Counted from the first letter of the stretch, positions 1 through 11,758 are shown. The stretch is 64,000 nt of DNA from Rhodopseudomonas julia (GCF_030813515.1 NZ_JAUSUK010000002.1:992001-1056000), one strand, 5' to 3'. Numbers and translations are program-made. Notes: a model not told the origin generated them from the letters alone.

Positions 1-1314
1 CTCATCGCCATGGGCCGCAACATGCAGGTCGCCATTCTCGACGAGAAGGGCAAGGAGAGGTCGAGCCATCGCGTTCCGTACGGCGCCAAGCTGTTCGTGG
101 ACGAGGGCGACAAGATCAAGCGCGGGCAGCGGATCGCCGAATGGGATCCGTACACTCGGCCGATCGTCACCGAAGTCGGCGGCAAGGTGTCGTTTGAGGA
201 TATGGTCGAAGGCGCGTCCGTCACGGAGACGGCCGACGAATCGACCGGCATCACCAAGCGTGTCGTCATCGACTGGCGGGCGAGCCCACGTGGCGCGAAT
301 TTGAAGCCTGCTCTCGTTGTCTTCGATGCGAACGGCGAACCGGCCAAGCTCGAGCGCGGCGGCGACGCCCGCTACCAGCTGTCGGTCGATGCCATTCTCT
401 CGGTTGAGCCGGGAGACGAGGTTTCGCCGGGCGATGTGCTGGCACGTATCCCGCTTGAAAGCGCCAAGACGCGCGACATCACCGGCGGTCTTCCGCGGGT
501 GGCGGAACTCTTCGAAGCGCGGCGTCCGAAGGATCACGCTATCATTGCCGAGCAGGCAGGCATGGTTCGTTTCGGCCGCGACTACAAGAACAAGCGGCGT
601 ATTGTGATCGAGCCTGTCGATGGCGAAGGCGAGCCGGTGGAATACTTGATCCCGAAGGGACGGCCGTTCCATCTGCAAGAGGGAGACGTCATCGAGAAGG
701 GCGACTTCATCCTCGACGGTCTGCCGGCCCCGCACGACATCCTGGCGATCAAGGGCGTGGAAGAGCTTGCTGCCTACCTCGTCAACGAGATCCAGGAGGT
801 CTACCGGCTGCAGGGCGTGTTGATCAACGACAAGCACATCGAGGTGATCGTTCGCCAGATGCTGCAGAAGGTTGAGATCACCGAGCAGGGCGACAGCGAC
901 CTCATCTCGGGCGAGCAGGTCGATCGTATCGAGCTCGATGCCATCAATGCGCGGCTCCACGAGGAAGGCAAGCGGACGGCGGAAGGCGTGCCGGTTCTGC
1001 TGGGTATCACCAAGGCGAGCCTGCAGACCCGCTCGTTCATCTCCGCGGCCTCCTTCCAGGAGACCACTCGGGTGCTCACCGATGCTGCCGTCAACGGCAA
1101 GATCGATACGCTCGAAGGCCTCAAGGAGAACGTCATCGTCGGCCGCCTCATTCCGGCTGGTACCGGTGGCGCGATCGCGCGGCTGCGGGCGATCGCCCAG
1201 CGGCGTGACGAGCTCATTGCCGAGGACGAGCGCAAGCGGGCGGAGATCTCCGCCAAGGCGGCTCTCGTCGATCTCAGCGGTGGCGAGGGTGCCCCTGTCG
1301 ACGCGGCTGAATAG
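1..1314 (+). CDS. rpoC: DNA-directed RNA polymerase subunit beta', C-terminal part (5' end outside window)
   Basis: Last ~437 residues of the beta' subunit of RNA polymerase; the frame is open from base 1, so the gene begins upstream. Conserved beta' stretches are visible, including [19 protein letters not shown] and, near the end, a trigger-loop-distal segment followed by LIPAGTGG. The C-terminus is a short acidic tail ending in DAAE, as in other alphaproteobacteria. It is followed at once by an intrinsic terminator and then by the str operon, the usual order in Hyphomicrobiales. Identification is by direct recognition of family sequence; only the start is missing. Confidence 0.97.
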   Translation, partial: LIAMGRNMQVAILDEKGKERSSHRVPYGAKLFVDEGDKIKRGQRIAEWDPYTRPIVTEVGGKVSFEDMVEGASVTETADESTGITKRVVIDWRASPRGANLKPALVVFDANGEPAKLERGGDARYQLSVDAILSVEPGDEVSPGDVLARIPLESAKTRDITGGLPRVAELFEARRPKDHAIIAEQAGMVRFGRDYKNKRRIVIEPVDGEGEPVEYLIPKGRPFHLQEGDVIEKGDFILDGLPAPHDILAIKGVEELAAYLVNEIQEVYRLQGVLINDKHIEVIVRQMLQKVEITEQGDSDLISGEQVDRIELDAINARLHEEGKRTAEGVPVLLGITKASLQTRSFISAASFQETTRVLTDAAVNGKIDTLEGLKENVIVGRLIPAGTGGAIARLRAIAQRRDELIAEDERKRAEISAKAALVDLSGGEGAPVDAAE

Positions 1315-1341
1315 CCTCTCGCAGGCTCTCTGTTGAGTTTG

Positions 1342-1369
1342 AAAGCCCCGGCCGAGTGCCGGGGCTTTT
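1342..1369 (+). terminator. Intrinsic terminator after rpoC
   Basis: Perfect 11-bp stem, AAAGCCCCGGC paired with GCCGGGGCTTT around a 5-base loop, followed by T residues, 27 bases past the rpoC stop. It should end the rpoBC transcript. Confidence 0.85.
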
Positions 1370-1484
1370 CGCGTCTGAGGGATGGGTCCGCGTGCCGGTG
1401 ACATGGCCTCTGTGGCCGGCGGAACACATGCCTCTGCGAACTGCGCCCCGTTTACTTCCTCGACATTTTCTCGCGTGAAAATCG

Positions 1485-1513
1485 CTTGTGCAGGCCGGCG
1501 ATTCCTTTAGAGC
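1485..1513 (+). promoter_or_regulatory. Possible sigma-70 promoter for the 29-codon ORF
   Basis: CTTGTG, 17-base spacer, TAGAGC. It is a weak match to the alphaproteobacterial consensus, but it lies between the rpoC terminator and the small ORF at 1633, where a promoter would be expected. Confidence 0.3.
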
Positions 1514-1632
1514 AGCGCGGCCGGCGAAGAACCGCCGCAAGGCTCACAAGATCAGGCACTGGGGAATGAACCTTTTCGGCCGCCCGCCGTTAACGGGGCC
1601 GAGGGGAACCAGAACTCAACGGAACAGGATAG

Positions 1633-1722
1633 ATGGCCGGACACCTAGTCAAACGCACCCTGCTGTTTTTCGGGTTGACGTTCGGGTACGCGACGATCGC
1701 TGCGATCCCGTACCTCAACTGA
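1633..1722 (+). CDS. Candidate 29-aa membrane microprotein between rpoC and rpsL
   Basis: Small ORF starting MAGHLVKRTLLFFGLTFG and ending AAIPYLN. It has a basic N-terminus (K7, R8) and then one hydrophobic stretch of about 18-20 residues, long enough for a single transmembrane helix with the N-terminus inside. The upstream GGAACAGGAT is a poor to moderate ribosome-binding site. The main support is layout: an rpoC terminator upstream and a second strong terminator 20-45 bases downstream isolate it as its own transcription unit. I do not recognise a family. It could also be a chance ORF inside a small non-coding RNA. Confidence 0.45.
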   Translation: MAGHLVKRTLLFFGLTFGYATIAAIPYLN

Positions 1723-1741
1723 GGCAGATTTTCAGTTCACC

Positions 1742-1773
1742 AAAAGGGCCGGCCGTTGCGCCGGCCTTTTTTC
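1742..1773 (+). terminator. Intrinsic terminator after the 29-codon ORF
   Basis: GC-rich stem GGCCGGC/GCCGGCC with a 6-base loop, flanked by AAAA on the left and a run of six T on the right (outer A/T pairs extend the stem). No long gene ends here; it serves the small ORF at 1633-1722 or an RNA covering it. Confidence 0.8.
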
Positions 1774-2302
1774 GTTTGGGGATGGTGCGAGGGCGCTCGG
1801 GGAATCGCGGCGGGACGCCAATGGGATAGGCCGACGATTCGCCTTAGGCGAATTTCGCGCGCTGAAGGCCTTGCGGCCGCGATTCTGTTTCGATTAGAAT
1901 CACTTGGCGTCAAATTTCTCAGGCAATCGTGCCATACTTCGCCTTGCAGCGAACGATATGACGATCGAGGCGACCCGGATGGGAGCTTCTGAGCCGCCGT
2001 TTCCGGGCTCTATGCCGCAAACGTTAAGAAAACCCGGGCCTCGGGGTTGACGTAGTCCCTGCCACTGGCTAGATGAGCATCACCCAAGGGGCAGGCGGTA
2101 AGCCAAGCCCTGTTTCGTGCGTCCATTGCGCGAGACTACAAGGCTTAAACGCTGCCCGGGTTTGAATGCGATACGAGTTTTGGATCATGATTGCGGTATC
2201 CCGCAATCCTCTGTTTCGAGCGCTGCAACCTTCAAAAGGTGATGCGGCGCGATTCGCGTCGTGTTCGTGAGGGATTCGTTAGAACGGAAGCCGGACATAT
2301 TA
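1774..2302 (+). other. Long intergenic region upstream of rpsL (str operon leader)
   Basis: About 530 bases with no supportable gene. It holds a dyad ATTCGCC-TTA-GGCGAAT at 1837-1853 of unknown use, the best promoter candidate at 2047-2075, and a hairpin ATTGCGG-TATC-CCGCAAT at 2190-2207 in the presumed untranslated leader of rpsL. The hairpin lacks a T run, so it is not a simple terminator. The region is AT-richer around 1900-1960 than the flanking genes. Confidence 0.5.
2047..2075 (+). promoter_or_regulatory. Promoter of the str operon (rpsL-rpsG-fusA-tuf)
   Basis: TTGACG, 17-base spacer, TAGATG, close to the alphaproteobacterial housekeeping consensus. It would start transcription near 2082 and give a leader of about 220 bases before rpsL. 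Confidence 0.6.
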
Positions 2303-2674
2303 ATGCCGACGATCAACCAGCTCATCCGCAAGCCGCGTCACGACAAGCCGCGGCGTAACAAGGTGCCGGCGCTCGAGGCCAATCCGCAAAAGCGCGGTGT
2401 GTGCACGCGCGTCTACACGACGACGCCGAAGAAGCCGAACTCCGCGCTGCGTAAGGTCGCCAAGGTGCGCCTCACCAACGGCTACGAAGTCGTCGGCTAC
2501 ATTCCGGGCGAGGGTCACAATCTTCAGGAGCACTCCGTGGTGATGATCCGCGGCGGTCGCGTGAAGGACCTTCCGGGTGTTCGCTATCACATTCTGCGCG
2601 GCGTTCTCGACACGCAGGGCGTCAAAGACCGTCGCCAGCGTCGTTCGAAGTACGGCGCGAAACGGCCGAAGTAA
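2303..2674 (+). CDS. rpsL: 30S ribosomal protein S12
   Basis: S12 of the ribosomal decoding centre, 123 residues, full family length. The start [11 protein letters not shown] is chosen because that is the universal S12 N-terminus; 14 further in-frame codons upstream are not conserved. TPKKPNS carries Lys43 and [10 protein letters not shown] carries Lys88, the two classical streptomycin-resistance positions, both in the wild-type (sensitive) state. First gene of the str operon, 11 bases before rpsG. Confidence 0.98.
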   Translation: MPTINQLIRKPRHDKPRRNKVPALEANPQKRGVCTRVYTTTPKKPNSALRKVAKVRLTNGYEVVGYIPGEGHNLQEHSVVMIRGGRVKDLPGVRYHILRGVLDTQGVKDRRQRRSKYGAKRPK

Positions 2675-2685
2675 GGAGAGGGGCG

Positions 2686-3156
2686 ATGTCGCGACGCCGT
2701 CGTGCAGACAAGCGGGAAATCAATCCCGATCCGAAATATGGAGATCGCGTGATCTCCAAGTTCATGAACTCCGTGATGTATCACGGTAAGAAATCGGCCG
2801 CTGAATCGATCGTCTACGGGGCGCTCGAGAGTGTGGAAGGTCGGATGCGCCAGGATCCTGTCGCGATCTTCCATCAGGCGCTCGACAACGTCATGCCGCA
2901 TGTGGAAGTGCGCTCCCGCCGTGTCGGTGGTGCGACCTACCAGGTGCCGGTCGAGGTTCGGGTGGATCGTCGGCAGGCGCTGGCCATTCGCTGGCTGATC
3001 ACGGCCGCACGCGGCCGTAACGAGCGGACCATGAAGGAGCGCCTTTCCGGCGAGCTCATGGACGCTGCCAACAACCGCGGAAATGCGGTGAAGAAGCGCG
3101 AAGACACGCACCGCATGGCGGAAGCGAACCGCGCCTTCTCCCATTACCGCTGGTAA
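2686..3156 (+). CDS. rpsG: 30S ribosomal protein S7
   Basis: S7, primary 16S rRNA-binding protein that starts assembly of the 30S head; 156 residues as usual. Starts [12 protein letters not shown] after AAGGAG seven bases upstream. Conserved features include [11 protein letters not shown] in the middle and the C-terminal [21 protein letters not shown]. It lies between rpsL and fusA in the standard str order. In well-studied bacteria S7 represses this operon by binding its mRNA; whether that happens here cannot be seen. Confidence 0.98.
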   Translation: MSRRRRADKREINPDPKYGDRVISKFMNSVMYHGKKSAAESIVYGALESVEGRMRQDPVAIFHQALDNVMPHVEVRSRRVGGATYQVPVEVRVDRRQALAIRWLITAARGRNERTMKERLSGELMDAANNRGNAVKKREDTHRMAEANRAFSHYRW

Positions 3157-3177
3157 CCGCAAGAAACGGGGCCGCAT

Positions 3178-5268
3178 ATGCCACGCGACTATAAGATCGA
3201 GGACTACCGCAATTTCGGCATCATGGCGCACATTGATGCTGGAAAGACCACGACTACGGAGCGGATCCTCTTCTACACCGGCAAGAGCCATAAGATGGGC
3301 GAGGTCCATGAGGGCGCCGCCACCATGGATTGGATGGAGCAGGAGCAGGAGCGGGGCATCACGATCACGTCGGCTGCGACGACCACCTTCTGGGCGGGTC
3401 GCGACGGCAAGAAGCGGCGCCTCAATATCATCGACACTCCGGGCCACGTGGACTTCACGATTGAAGTCGAGCGTTCCCTGCGCGTGCTCGATGGTGCGAT
3501 TGCCCTCCTCGACGCCAATGCCGGCGTCGAGCCTCAGACCGAGACGGTTTGGCGTCAGGCGGACAAATACAAAGTCCCGCGCATGATCTTCGTCAACAAA
3601 ATGGACAAGATCGGTGCCGACTTTTACCGCTGCGTTGAGATGATCGAAGATCGTCTTGGTGCTCAGCCGCTGGTCCTCCAGCTGCCGGTCGGCGCTGAAA
3701 GCGACTTCAAGGGCGTCGTCGATCTCATTGAGATGAATGCACGCCTGTGGCGCGACGAGACGCTTGGCGCGCAGTGGGACGACGTGGAGATCCCGGAAGA
3801 TCTTCGCGATAGGGCCGAAGAGTGGCGCGAGAAGCTGATCGAGACCGTCGTCGAGCTCGATGACACCGTCATGGAAGCCTATCTGGAAGGCAACGTTCCG
3901 GATAACGACACGATCCGCCGGCTCGTCCGTAAGGGCACCTGCGCCGTGCAGTTCTTCCCGATCCTCGCTGGCTCTGCGTTCAAGAACAAGGGCGTCCAGC
4001 TTCTGCTCGACGCGGTGGTCGATTACCTGCCGAGCCCGGTCGAAGTGCATGCCATCCGTGGCATCGACCCAAAGACGGGCGAAGAGGTCAAGCGGGTTTC
4101 ATCTGACGACGAGCCGCTTTCGATGCTCGCCTTCAAGATCATGAATGACCCGTTCGTCGGTTCTCTGACCTTTGCGCGCATCTATTCCGGCAAGCTGGAA
4201 TCGGGTGCGAGCCTTATGAACACGGTGAAGGAGAAGCGGGAACGCATCGGTCGTATGCTTCTCATGCACTCCAACAACCGCGAAGAGATCAAGGAAGCGT
4301 TCGCTGGCGACATCGTCGCGCTCGTCGGTCTTAAGGACACGACGACGGGTGATACGCTTTGCGATCCGGTGAAGCCGGTCATCCTGGAGCGGATGGAGTT
4401 CCCTGATCCGGTCATCGAGATCGCGATCGAGCCGAATTCCAAGGCTGACCAGGAGAAGATGGGTCTCGCTCTCAACCGCCTGGCGCAGGAGGATCCGTCC
4501 TTCCGCGTGAAGACGGACGAGGAATCCGGGCAGACGATCATCGCCGGCATGGGCGAGCTTCACCTCGACATTCTCGTCGATCGCATGAAGCGCGAATTCA
4601 AGGTCGCTGCGAATGTCGGTCAGCCGCAGGTGGCGTATCGCGAGACCATCACGCAGGCCGCCGAGATCGACTACACGCATAAGAAGCAGAGCGGCGGTTC
4701 GGGCCAGTTCGCCCGCGTCAAGATCGTGTTCGAGCCGCAGGAGGCCGGTGCTGGCTTTGCGTTCGAATCCAAGATCGTCGGCGGCAACGTGCCGAAGGAA
4801 TATATCCCGGGTGTCCAGAAGGGCCTCGAGAGTGTTCTGGGGAACGGCGTGCTCGCCGGCTTCCCGATGGTCGACCTCAAGGCAACGCTCCTCGACGGCG
4901 CGTACCATGACGTTGACTCCTCGGTGCTGGCGTTCGAGATCGCGGCGCGTGCTGCGTTCCGCGAAGGTGCCCAGAAGGCCAAGCCGGTTCTTCTTGAGCC
5001 GGTCATGAAGGTCGAGGTGGTGACGCCGGAGGATTACACCGGATCTGTGATCGGTGACCTCAATTCCCGGCGAGGGCAGGTGCAGGGCCAGGAGATGCGG
5101 GGCAATGCCACCGTCATCAATGCCATGGTGCCGCTTGCCAACATGTTTGGTTACGTCAACACGCTGCGCTCGATGAGCCAGGGGCGTGCTCAGTACACCA
5201 TGCAGTTCGACCATTACTCACCGGTGCCGAGCCAGGTCGCCCAGGAAATTCAATCGAAATACGCCTGA
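3178..5268 (+). CDS. fusA: Elongation factor G
   Basis: Translocation GTPase, 696 residues. G1 motif AHIDAGKTT at about residues 17-25, DTPGHVDF near 88, and NKMDKIG near 142 form the GTP site. The rest follows the EF-G layout: domain II, domains III-V with [10 protein letters not shown] and the [11 protein letters not shown] segment of domain IV. Third gene of the str operon, 21 bases after rpsG and 41 before tuf. No alternative such as a ribosome-protection protein fits the locus or the sequence. Confidence 0.98.
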   Translation: MPRDYKIEDYRNFGIMAHIDAGKTTTTERILFYTGKSHKMGEVHEGAATMDWMEQEQERGITITSAATTTFWAGRDGKKRRLNIIDTPGHVDFTIEVERSLRVLDGAIALLDANAGVEPQTETVWRQADKYKVPRMIFVNKMDKIGADFYRCVEMIEDRLGAQPLVLQLPVGAESDFKGVVDLIEMNARLWRDETLGAQWDDVEIPEDLRDRAEEWREKLIETVVELDDTVMEAYLEGNVPDNDTIRRLVRKGTCAVQFFPILAGSAFKNKGVQLLLDAVVDYLPSPVEVHAIRGIDPKTGEEVKRVSSDDEPLSMLAFKIMNDPFVGSLTFARIYSGKLESGASLMNTVKEKRERIGRMLLMHSNNREEIKEAFAGDIVALVGLKDTTTGDTLCDPVKPVILERMEFPDPVIEIAIEPNSKADQEKMGLALNRLAQEDPSFRVKTDEESGQTIIAGMGELHLDILVDRMKREFKVAANVGQPQVAYRETITQAAEIDYTHKKQSGGSGQFARVKIVFEPQEAGAGFAFESKIVGGNVPKEYIPGVQKGLESVLGNGVLAGFPMVDLKATLLDGAYHDVDSSVLAFEIAARAAFREGAQKAKPVLLEPVMKVEVVTPEDYTGSVIGDLNSRRGQVQGQEMRGNATVINAMVPLANMFGYVNTLRSMSQGRAQYTMQFDHYSPVPSQVAQEIQSKYA

Positions 5269-5309
5269 TTTCTTCAGAAACAGGTTGAGAAGTCAGACGG
5301 AGAGAGCTG

Positions 5310-6485
<1,176 letters not shown>

Positions 6486-6547
6486 CCGCGATCGGGCGTG
6501 GCTTGTTCGCACCCGCGGACACCACGCCCCGTCTGTGAGGCAATGAA

Positions 6548-6856
6548 ATGAACGGACAGAACATCCGGATCCGGCTTAAGGCCTTCGATCACCGCGTTCT
6601 CGATTCGTCGACGGCGGAAATCGTCTCGACGGCGAAGAGGACCGGGGCGCAGGTCCGCGGGCCGATCCCGCTGCCGACCCGGATTGAGAAGTTCACGGTG
6701 AACCGGTCGCCGCATGTCGACAAGAAAAGCCGCGAGCAGTTTGAAATCCGCACGCACAAGCGCCTGCTCGATATCCTCGATCCCACACCGCAGACGGTCG
6801 ATGCTTTGATGAAGCTCGACCTCGCGGCGGGCGTCGACGTCGAGATCAAGCTCTAG
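6548..6856 (+). CDS. rpsJ: 30S ribosomal protein S10
   Basis: S10 (NusE), which also takes part in antitermination with NusB; 102 residues. The sequence [16 protein letters not shown] near the start and [20 protein letters not shown] toward the end are diagnostic. First gene of the S10 operon, starting after GAGGCA. It is directly downstream of tuf, so readthrough from the str promoter is possible; I see no clear separate promoter in the 62-base gap. Confidence 0.97.
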   Translation: MNGQNIRIRLKAFDHRVLDSSTAEIVSTAKRTGAQVRGPIPLPTRIEKFTVNRSPHVDKKSREQFEIRTHKRLLDILDPTPQTVDALMKLDLAAGVDVEIKL

Positions 6857-6883
6857 CGGATACCTGACGAAGGGAAGACCAGG

Positions 6884-7609
6884 ATGCGTTCTGGCGTCAT
6901 CGCAAAAAAACTCGGCATGACCCGGGTCTACACGGAAGCCGGCGAGCAGGTGCCGGTCACCGTTTTGAGGCTCGATAATTGCCAGGTCGTCGCTCAGCGC
7001 ACAGCGGAGAAGGACGGCTACACGGCCGTGCAGCTCGGTGTCGGGCGCGCCAAGCCGAAGAATACCGTGAAGGCCATGCGCGGCCACTTCGCCAAGGCCG
7101 AAGTGGAGCCGAAGCGTAAGGTCGCCGAATTCCGCGTAAGCCCGGAAAACATGATCGAAGTCGGGGCCGAGATTACAGCCGAGCATTTTCTGCCCGGTCA
7201 GTATGTCGACGTCACCGGCACCTCGATCGGTAAGGGTTTTGCGGGTGCCATGAAGCGGCACAATTTCGGTGGTCTGCGTGCCACCCACGGCGTGTCCGTG
7301 TCGCACCGTTCTCACGGTTCGACCGGTAACCGCCAGGATCCGGGCAAGGTCTTCAAGAACAAGAAGATGGCCGGTCATATGGGCGACACGCGGGTGACGA
7401 CGCAGAATCTGCAGATCGTCCGCACCGACGCGGAGAAGGGCCTTCTTCTCGTGCGGGGCGCTGTCCCGGGTGCCAAGGGCGGTTGGCTTTTGGTTCGCGA
7501 CGCGATCAAGAAAGCGGCGCCTGAGGGTGTTCCGACGCCGGCCGCGCTGCGCAAGGCTGATGCTGGTGCTGCCGCAACGCCCGAGACCGCCGAAGGGGGC
7601 GCAGAATAA
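6884..7609 (+). CDS. rplC: 50S ribosomal protein L3
   Basis: L3, early 23S rRNA-binding protein near the peptidyl-transferase centre; 241 residues. Starts [18 protein letters not shown]. The conserved loop with [21 protein letters not shown] lies mid-protein, including the Gln that is methylated by PrmB in other bacteria. The C-terminal ~35 residues are an Ala/Glu-rich extension, common in alphaproteobacteria and longer than the ~209-residue enterobacterial form. The TAATG junction couples it to rplD. Confidence 0.97.
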   Translation: MRSGVIAKKLGMTRVYTEAGEQVPVTVLRLDNCQVVAQRTAEKDGYTAVQLGVGRAKPKNTVKAMRGHFAKAEVEPKRKVAEFRVSPENMIEVGAEITAEHFLPGQYVDVTGTSIGKGFAGAMKRHNFGGLRATHGVSVSHRSHGSTGNRQDPGKVFKNKKMAGHMGDTRVTTQNLQIVRTDAEKGLLLVRGAVPGAKGGWLLVRDAIKKAAPEGVPTPAALRKADAGAAATPETAEGGAE

Positions 7610-8229
7610 TGGAACTTCAAGTCACCACGCTCGCCGGTGAAGCTGCCGGGCAGGTGTCGGTATCGGATGAGGTCTTTGGCCTCGAGCCGCGGCAGGATCT
7701 GCTGCAGCGCATGATCCGCTACCAGCTCCTGAAGCGTCAGGCGGGAACGCATAAGGCGAAGGATCGCGGCGAGGTCTCCATGACGACCGCCAAGATGTAT
7801 CGCCAGAAGGGCACTGGCCGCGCTCGGCACGGTTCGAAAAAGCCTGGTGTGTTTCGCGGCGGCGGCAAGTCGCACGGGCCGGTCGCTCGCAGCCATGCGA
7901 TCGAGCTGCCGAAGAAGGTTCGCGCTCTTGCTCTGAAGCACGCTCTTTCGGTGCGTGCCCGGACCGAGACGCTGATCGTCATCGATGACGCCAAAGCCGG
8001 CGAAGCGAAGACCAAGGGTCTTGCCGCTCAGTTTGCCGAGCTCGGGCTGAGGAGCGTCCTCATTGTGGGCGGCGCTCAGCTCGATGACAATTTCGCCAAG
8101 GCGGCTCGCAATCTGCACAATGTCGATGTGCTGCCGGTTCAAGGCATCAACGTCTACGACATCTTGCGTCGCGAGAAGCTGGTTTTGACGAAATCCGCGA
8201 TCGAGGCGCTGGAGGAGCGGTTCAAATGA
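7609..8229 (+). CDS. rplD: 50S ribosomal protein L4
   Basis: L4 lines the ribosomal exit tunnel with L22; 206 residues. The tunnel-loop motif [17 protein letters not shown] is clear near residues 60-80. Its ATG overlaps the rplC stop by one base, and its own end overlaps rplW by four (ATGA), so the three genes are translationally coupled. In other bacteria L4 autoregulates the S10 operon. Confidence 0.97.
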   Translation: MELQVTTLAGEAAGQVSVSDEVFGLEPRQDLLQRMIRYQLLKRQAGTHKAKDRGEVSMTTAKMYRQKGTGRARHGSKKPGVFRGGGKSHGPVARSHAIELPKKVRALALKHALSVRARTETLIVIDDAKAGEAKTKGLAAQFAELGLRSVLIVGGAQLDDNFAKAARNLHNVDVLPVQGINVYDILRREKLVLTKSAIEALEERFK

Positions 8230-8519
8230 CCAGCCTCAAACACTACGACACAATCCTGTCGCCGGTGATCACGGAGAAGTCGACCTTTGCGTCTGAGAAC
8301 AATCAGGTCGTCTTCAAGGTGAAGAAGGATGCCACGAAGCCGGAGATCCGTGCTGCCGTGGAAGAGCTCTTCAAGGTCAAAGTGACGGCGGTGAACACGC
8401 TTCTCCGTAAGGGTAAAACCAAGCGGTTCCGCGGCATCAAAGGCCGCCAGAGCGATTTCAAAAAAGCGATCGTGACCCTTCAGGAAGGGCACTCGATCGA
8501 CGTGACGACGGGTCTTTAA
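8226..8519 (+). CDS. rplW: 50S ribosomal protein L23
   Basis: L23, docking site at the tunnel exit for trigger factor and SRP; 97 residues. [15 protein letters not shown] at the start and [22 protein letters not shown] are typical. Starts inside the last codons of rplD and ends three bases before rplB. Confidence 0.97.
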   Translation: MTSLKHYDTILSPVITEKSTFASENNQVVFKVKKDATKPEIRAAVEELFKVKVTAVNTLLRKGKTKRFRGIKGRQSDFKKAIVTLQEGHSIDVTTGL

Positions 8520-8522
8520 GCG

Positions 8523-9359
8523 ATGGCTTTGAAAACCTTCAATCCGCGTACGCCGGGCCAGCGTCAGCTGGTCATCGTCGACCGCTCGGGCCTCTGGAAT
8601 GGCAAGCCCGAGAAGAGCTTGACGGAAGGTCTGACGAAGTCGGGCGGGCGCAACAATCTCGGTCGGGCGACAGCGCGTCGGCGTGGCGGTGGTCACAAAC
8701 GCAGCTATCGCATCATCGATTTCAAGCGTCGCAAGTTCGACGTGCCGGCAACGGTTGAGCGTCTCGAATACGATCCGAACAGATCGGCTTTCATCGCGCT
8801 GGTGCGTTACGAGGACGGCGAGCTTTCGTACATTCTCGCGCCGCAGCGTGTGGCCGAGGGCGACACGATCGTTTCGGGCCAGGCAAATGTCGACGTGAAG
8901 CCGGGCAACGCCATGCCTTTGCGTGCGATGCCGGTTGGCACGATCGTCCATAACGTCGAGTTGAAGCCGGGCCGTGGCGGCCAGATGGCGCGCTCGGCAG
9001 GTGCCTATGCCCAGATCGTCGGACGCGACCAGGGCTATACGGTTCTTCGGCTTGGGTCTGGCGAGCAGCGTCTCGTTCAGGGCGTGTGCATGGCGACAGT
9101 CGGCGCCGTCTCCAACCCGGACCATTCCAATGTGAGCCTCGGCAAGGCCGGGCGGTCGCGTTGGCTCGGACGTCGGCCGAGTGTTCGTGGTGTGGCGATG
9201 AACCCGATCGACCATCCGCACGGCGGTGGTGAGGGACGCACTTCGGGCGGCCGTCATCCGGTGACGCCCTGGGGCAAGCCGACAAAGGGCAAGCGCACGC
9301 GGTCCAACAAGGCATCGCAGAAATACATCGTCCGCTCTCGCCACGCCCGCAAGAAGTAA
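8523..9359 (+). CDS. rplB: 50S ribosomal protein L2
   Basis: L2, a core large-subunit protein near the peptidyl-transferase centre; 278 residues. Recognised by [17 protein letters not shown] at the N-terminus, [18 protein letters not shown] in the body, and the conserved [20 protein letters not shown] with the key histidine region. Three bases after rplW. Confidence 0.98.
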   Translation: MALKTFNPRTPGQRQLVIVDRSGLWNGKPEKSLTEGLTKSGGRNNLGRATARRRGGGHKRSYRIIDFKRRKFDVPATVERLEYDPNRSAFIALVRYEDGELSYILAPQRVAEGDTIVSGQANVDVKPGNAMPLRAMPVGTIVHNVELKPGRGGQMARSAGAYAQIVGRDQGYTVLRLGSGEQRLVQGVCMATVGAVSNPDHSNVSLGKAGRSRWLGRRPSVRGVAMNPIDHPHGGGEGRTSGGRHPVTPWGKPTKGKRTRSNKASQKYIVRSRHARKK

Positions 9360-9395
9360 CGGGCCGGCACAGGCAGGATCAGGAGTTCAATCGAA

Positions 9396-9674
9396 GTGGC
9401 ACGTTCAGTCTGGAAAGGTCCGTTCTTTGACGGCTTCCTCCTCAAGAAGGCGGAGAAGGCCCGCGAGTCCGGCCGCAAGGAAGTGATCAAGATCTGGAGC
9501 CGTCGCTCCACCATTCTCCCGCAGTTCGTCGGGCTCACTTTCGGCGTCCATAACGGGCACAAGCATATCCCTGTGCTCGTGACGGAAGACATGATCGGGC
9601 ACAAGTTCGGCGAATTCGCTCCGACCCGCACCTATTACGGTCATGCGGCGGACAAGAAGGCGAAGAGGAAGTAA
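9396..9674 (+). CDS. rpsS: 30S ribosomal protein S19
   Basis: S19 of the 30S head; 92 residues. Starts at GTG ([18 protein letters not shown]), preceded by AGGAGT; no ATG gives the family N-terminus. The core [19 protein letters not shown] and the [12 protein letters not shown] segment are conserved. Two bases separate it from rplV. Confidence 0.97.
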   Translation: MARSVWKGPFFDGFLLKKAEKARESGRKEVIKIWSRRSTILPQFVGLTFGVHNGHKHIPVLVTEDMIGHKFGEFAPTRTYYGHAADKKAKRK

Positions 9675-9676
9675 CC

Positions 9677-10057
9677 ATGGGTAAGCCCAAGCGTGAGCGG
9701 GCGCTCGGCGACAACGAGGCCAAAGCGGTTGCGCGCATGATGCGTATTTCGCCGCAAAAGCTGAACCTGGTTGCCGGCCTCATCCGTGGCAAGAAGGTGT
9801 CGACGGCGATCGCCGATCTCACCTTCTCGCGCAAACGCATCGCGATTCAGGTGAAGAAAACCTTGGAGAGCGCGGTTGCGAATGCGGAGAACAATCACGA
9901 CTTGGACGTCGACAACTTGGTTGTCGCGGAAGCTCACGTCGGCAAGGCGCTCGTGATGAAGCGCTTTTCACCGAGAGCGCGCGGCCGGGTCGGACGTATC
10001 ACCAAGCCGTTTTCCAATCTCACCATCGTCGTGCGCGAAGTCGAGGACGCGGCCTAA
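9677..10057 (+). CDS. rplV: 50S ribosomal protein L22
   Basis: L22, exit-tunnel protein; 126 residues. [20 protein letters not shown] near the start and the C-terminal beta-hairpin region [19 protein letters not shown], which reaches into the tunnel, are intact. Lies between rpsS and rpsC as usual. Confidence 0.97.
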   Translation: MGKPKRERALGDNEAKAVARMMRISPQKLNLVAGLIRGKKVSTAIADLTFSRKRIAIQVKKTLESAVANAENNHDLDVDNLVVAEAHVGKALVMKRFSPRARGRVGRITKPFSNLTIVVREVEDAA

Positions 10058-10074
10058 GCGCCGGGGAGTAAGGT

Positions 10075-10773
10075 ATGGGACAGAAAGTCAATCCGATCGG
10101 CCTCAGGCTCGGCATCAACAAGACCTGGGATTCTCGCTGGTTCGCCAGTGACGCAGAATACGGGCCCTTGTTGCACGAGGATCTCCGGATCCGCCGCGCT
10201 CTGATGGAAGATCTCAAGCAGGCCGCGGTGTCGCGCATCGTGATCGAACGTCCGCACAAAAAGTGCCGCGTGACGATCCAGACGGCGCGTCCGGGCATCG
10301 TCATCGGCAAGAAGGGCGCCGATATCGAGAAGCTGCGCCGCAAGGTGGCGCGGATGACCGACTCGGAAGTGCACATCAACATCGTTGAAGTGCGCAAGCC
10401 TGAGACCGACGCGGCCTTGATTGCACAGTCGATCGCGCAGCAGCTGGAGCGGCGCGTCGCGTTCCGCCGGGCTATGAAGCGCTCGGTGCAGTCGGCGATG
10501 CGTCTTGGCGCCCAGGGTATTCGGATCGCATGCGGTGGTCGTCTCGGCGGCGCTGAGATTGCGCGGGCGGAATGGTATCGCGAAGGTCGCGTTCCGCTGC
10601 ACACGCTGCGCGCGGACATCGATTTCGGTACGGCCACGGCGCATACCGCCTATGGCACGATCGGTATCAAGGTGTGGGTGTTTAAGGGCGAGATCCTCGA
10701 GCACGACCCGTTTGCATCCGAGAAGCGGCTCCTTGAAGGGCCTGATGCCTCGCGCCGTGGCGCGTCGGCCTAA
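10075..10773 (+). CDS. rpsC: 30S ribosomal protein S3
   Basis: S3 at the mRNA entry tunnel; 232 residues. [20 protein letters not shown] at the start and a KH-type domain with [16 protein letters not shown] are clear, followed by the C-terminal [13 protein letters not shown] region. Starts after GGGGAG. A 41-base gap precedes rplP. Confidence 0.97.
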   Translation: MGQKVNPIGLRLGINKTWDSRWFASDAEYGPLLHEDLRIRRALMEDLKQAAVSRIVIERPHKKCRVTIQTARPGIVIGKKGADIEKLRRKVARMTDSEVHINIVEVRKPETDAALIAQSIAQQLERRVAFRRAMKRSVQSAMRLGAQGIRIACGGRLGGAEIARAEWYREGRVPLHTLRADIDFGTATAHTAYGTIGIKVWVFKGEILEHDPFASEKRLLEGPDASRRGASA

Positions 10774-10814
10774 ACAAGCCGCGGCTGATCGGACAAGGGA
10801 ATTGAGAGAAGAAC

Positions 10815-11228
10815 ATGCTGCAACCCAAACGCACCAAGTTCCGCAAGGCGCATAAGGGCCGCATCCACGGAGCGGCAAAGGGCGGGACGGATCTGAACTT
10901 CGGGTCCTTCGGTCTTAAGGCGATGGAGCCGGAGCGGATTACCGCAAGGCAAATCGAAGCGGCCCGTCGGGCGATCACGCGTCATATGAAGCGTGCCGGC
11001 CGAGTATGGATCCGCATTTTCCCGGACGTGCCGGTGTCGTCGAAGCCGACCGAAGTTCGTATGGGTAAAGGCAAGGGCTCGCCGGAATACTGGGCGTGCC
11101 GCGTTCATCCGGGCCGCGTTATGTTTGAGATCGACGGTGTCGGCGAGGCGACTGCGCGCGAGGCGCTGCGTCTTGGAGCTGCAAAGCTGCCGGTGAAGAC
11201 GCGCGTCGTCACCCGGATCGGCGAGTGA
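10815..11228 (+). CDS. rplP: 50S ribosomal protein L16
   Basis: L16, which positions tRNAs in the A site of the large subunit; 137 residues. [19 protein letters not shown] and [19 protein letters not shown] identify it, the latter covering the region near the hydroxylated arginine known in Escherichia coli. Followed ten bases later by rpmC. Confidence 0.97.
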   Translation: MLQPKRTKFRKAHKGRIHGAAKGGTDLNFGSFGLKAMEPERITARQIEAARRAITRHMKRAGRVWIRIFPDVPVSSKPTEVRMGKGKGSPEYWACRVHPGRVMFEIDGVGEATAREALRLGAAKLPVKTRVVTRIGE

Positions 11229-11238
11229 GGAAGAGGCC

Positions 11239-11442
11239 ATGAAGGCGAGCGAACTTCATACCAAATCGGTGGACGAGCTTAACGACGAGCTCGGCCGCTT
11301 GAAGAAGGAGCAGCTCAATCTGCGCTTCCAGCAGGCATCCGGCCAGCTGGAGAAGACCGCCCGCATCCGCGAGGTCCGCCGCACGATTGCGCGTATCAAA
11401 ACCATAGCGGCGCAGAAGCATGCCGCCGCGGCGAAGGCTTGA
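11239..11442 (+). CDS. rpmC: 50S ribosomal protein L29
   Basis: L29, small two-helix protein near L23 at the tunnel exit; 67 residues. [18 protein letters not shown] and the basic helix with [16 protein letters not shown] fit the family. A good GGAAGAGG precedes the start. Confidence 0.96.
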   Translation: MKASELHTKSVDELNDELGRLKKEQLNLRFQQASGQLEKTARIREVRRTIARIKTIAAQKHAAAAKA

Positions 11443-11452
11443 GGAGCGAAGA

Positions 11453-11698
11453 ATGCCGAAACGCGTGTTGCAAGGCACGGTGGTAAGCGACATCTCCGAC
11501 AAGACGGTCACCGTCGACGTCGAGCGGCGCTTTACACATCCGCTCCTGAAGAAGACGGTCCGTCGGACGAAGAAGTATCAGGCGCATGACCCGAACAATG
11601 AGTTCAAGGTCGGCGACGTGATCTTCATCCAGGAGACCCGTCCCATCTCGAAGAACAAGTGCTGGCTGGCGATCGGCCGCGAAGCACCGACCGAATAG
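11453..11698 (+). CDS. rpsQ: 30S ribosomal protein S17
   Basis: S17, OB-fold primary 16S rRNA-binding protein; 81 residues. Start set at [13 protein letters not shown], the family N-terminus, after GGAGCGAAG; an in-frame ATG 33 bases upstream lies inside rpmC and is not conserved. [18 protein letters not shown] and the ISKNKCWL segment are typical. Confidence 0.96.
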   Translation: MPKRVLQGTVVSDISDKTVTVDVERRFTHPLLKKTVRRTKKYQAHDPNNEFKVGDVIFIQETRPISKNKCWLAIGREAPTE

Positions 11699-11758
11699 CG
11701 CACAGAAACAACTGTCGGAACAGCGGTTCCGGATGAAGAACAAGAAGGACGTCGGGCC

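Noticed and set aside
2587-4050. Long antisense ORF (487 codons) opposite rpsG and fusA, and similar ones at 4099-5214 and 5274-6512 opposite fusA and tuf
   Set aside because: They mirror highly conserved genes and arise from the strong G/C third-position bias; translations are His/Arg/Asp-rich with no family features.
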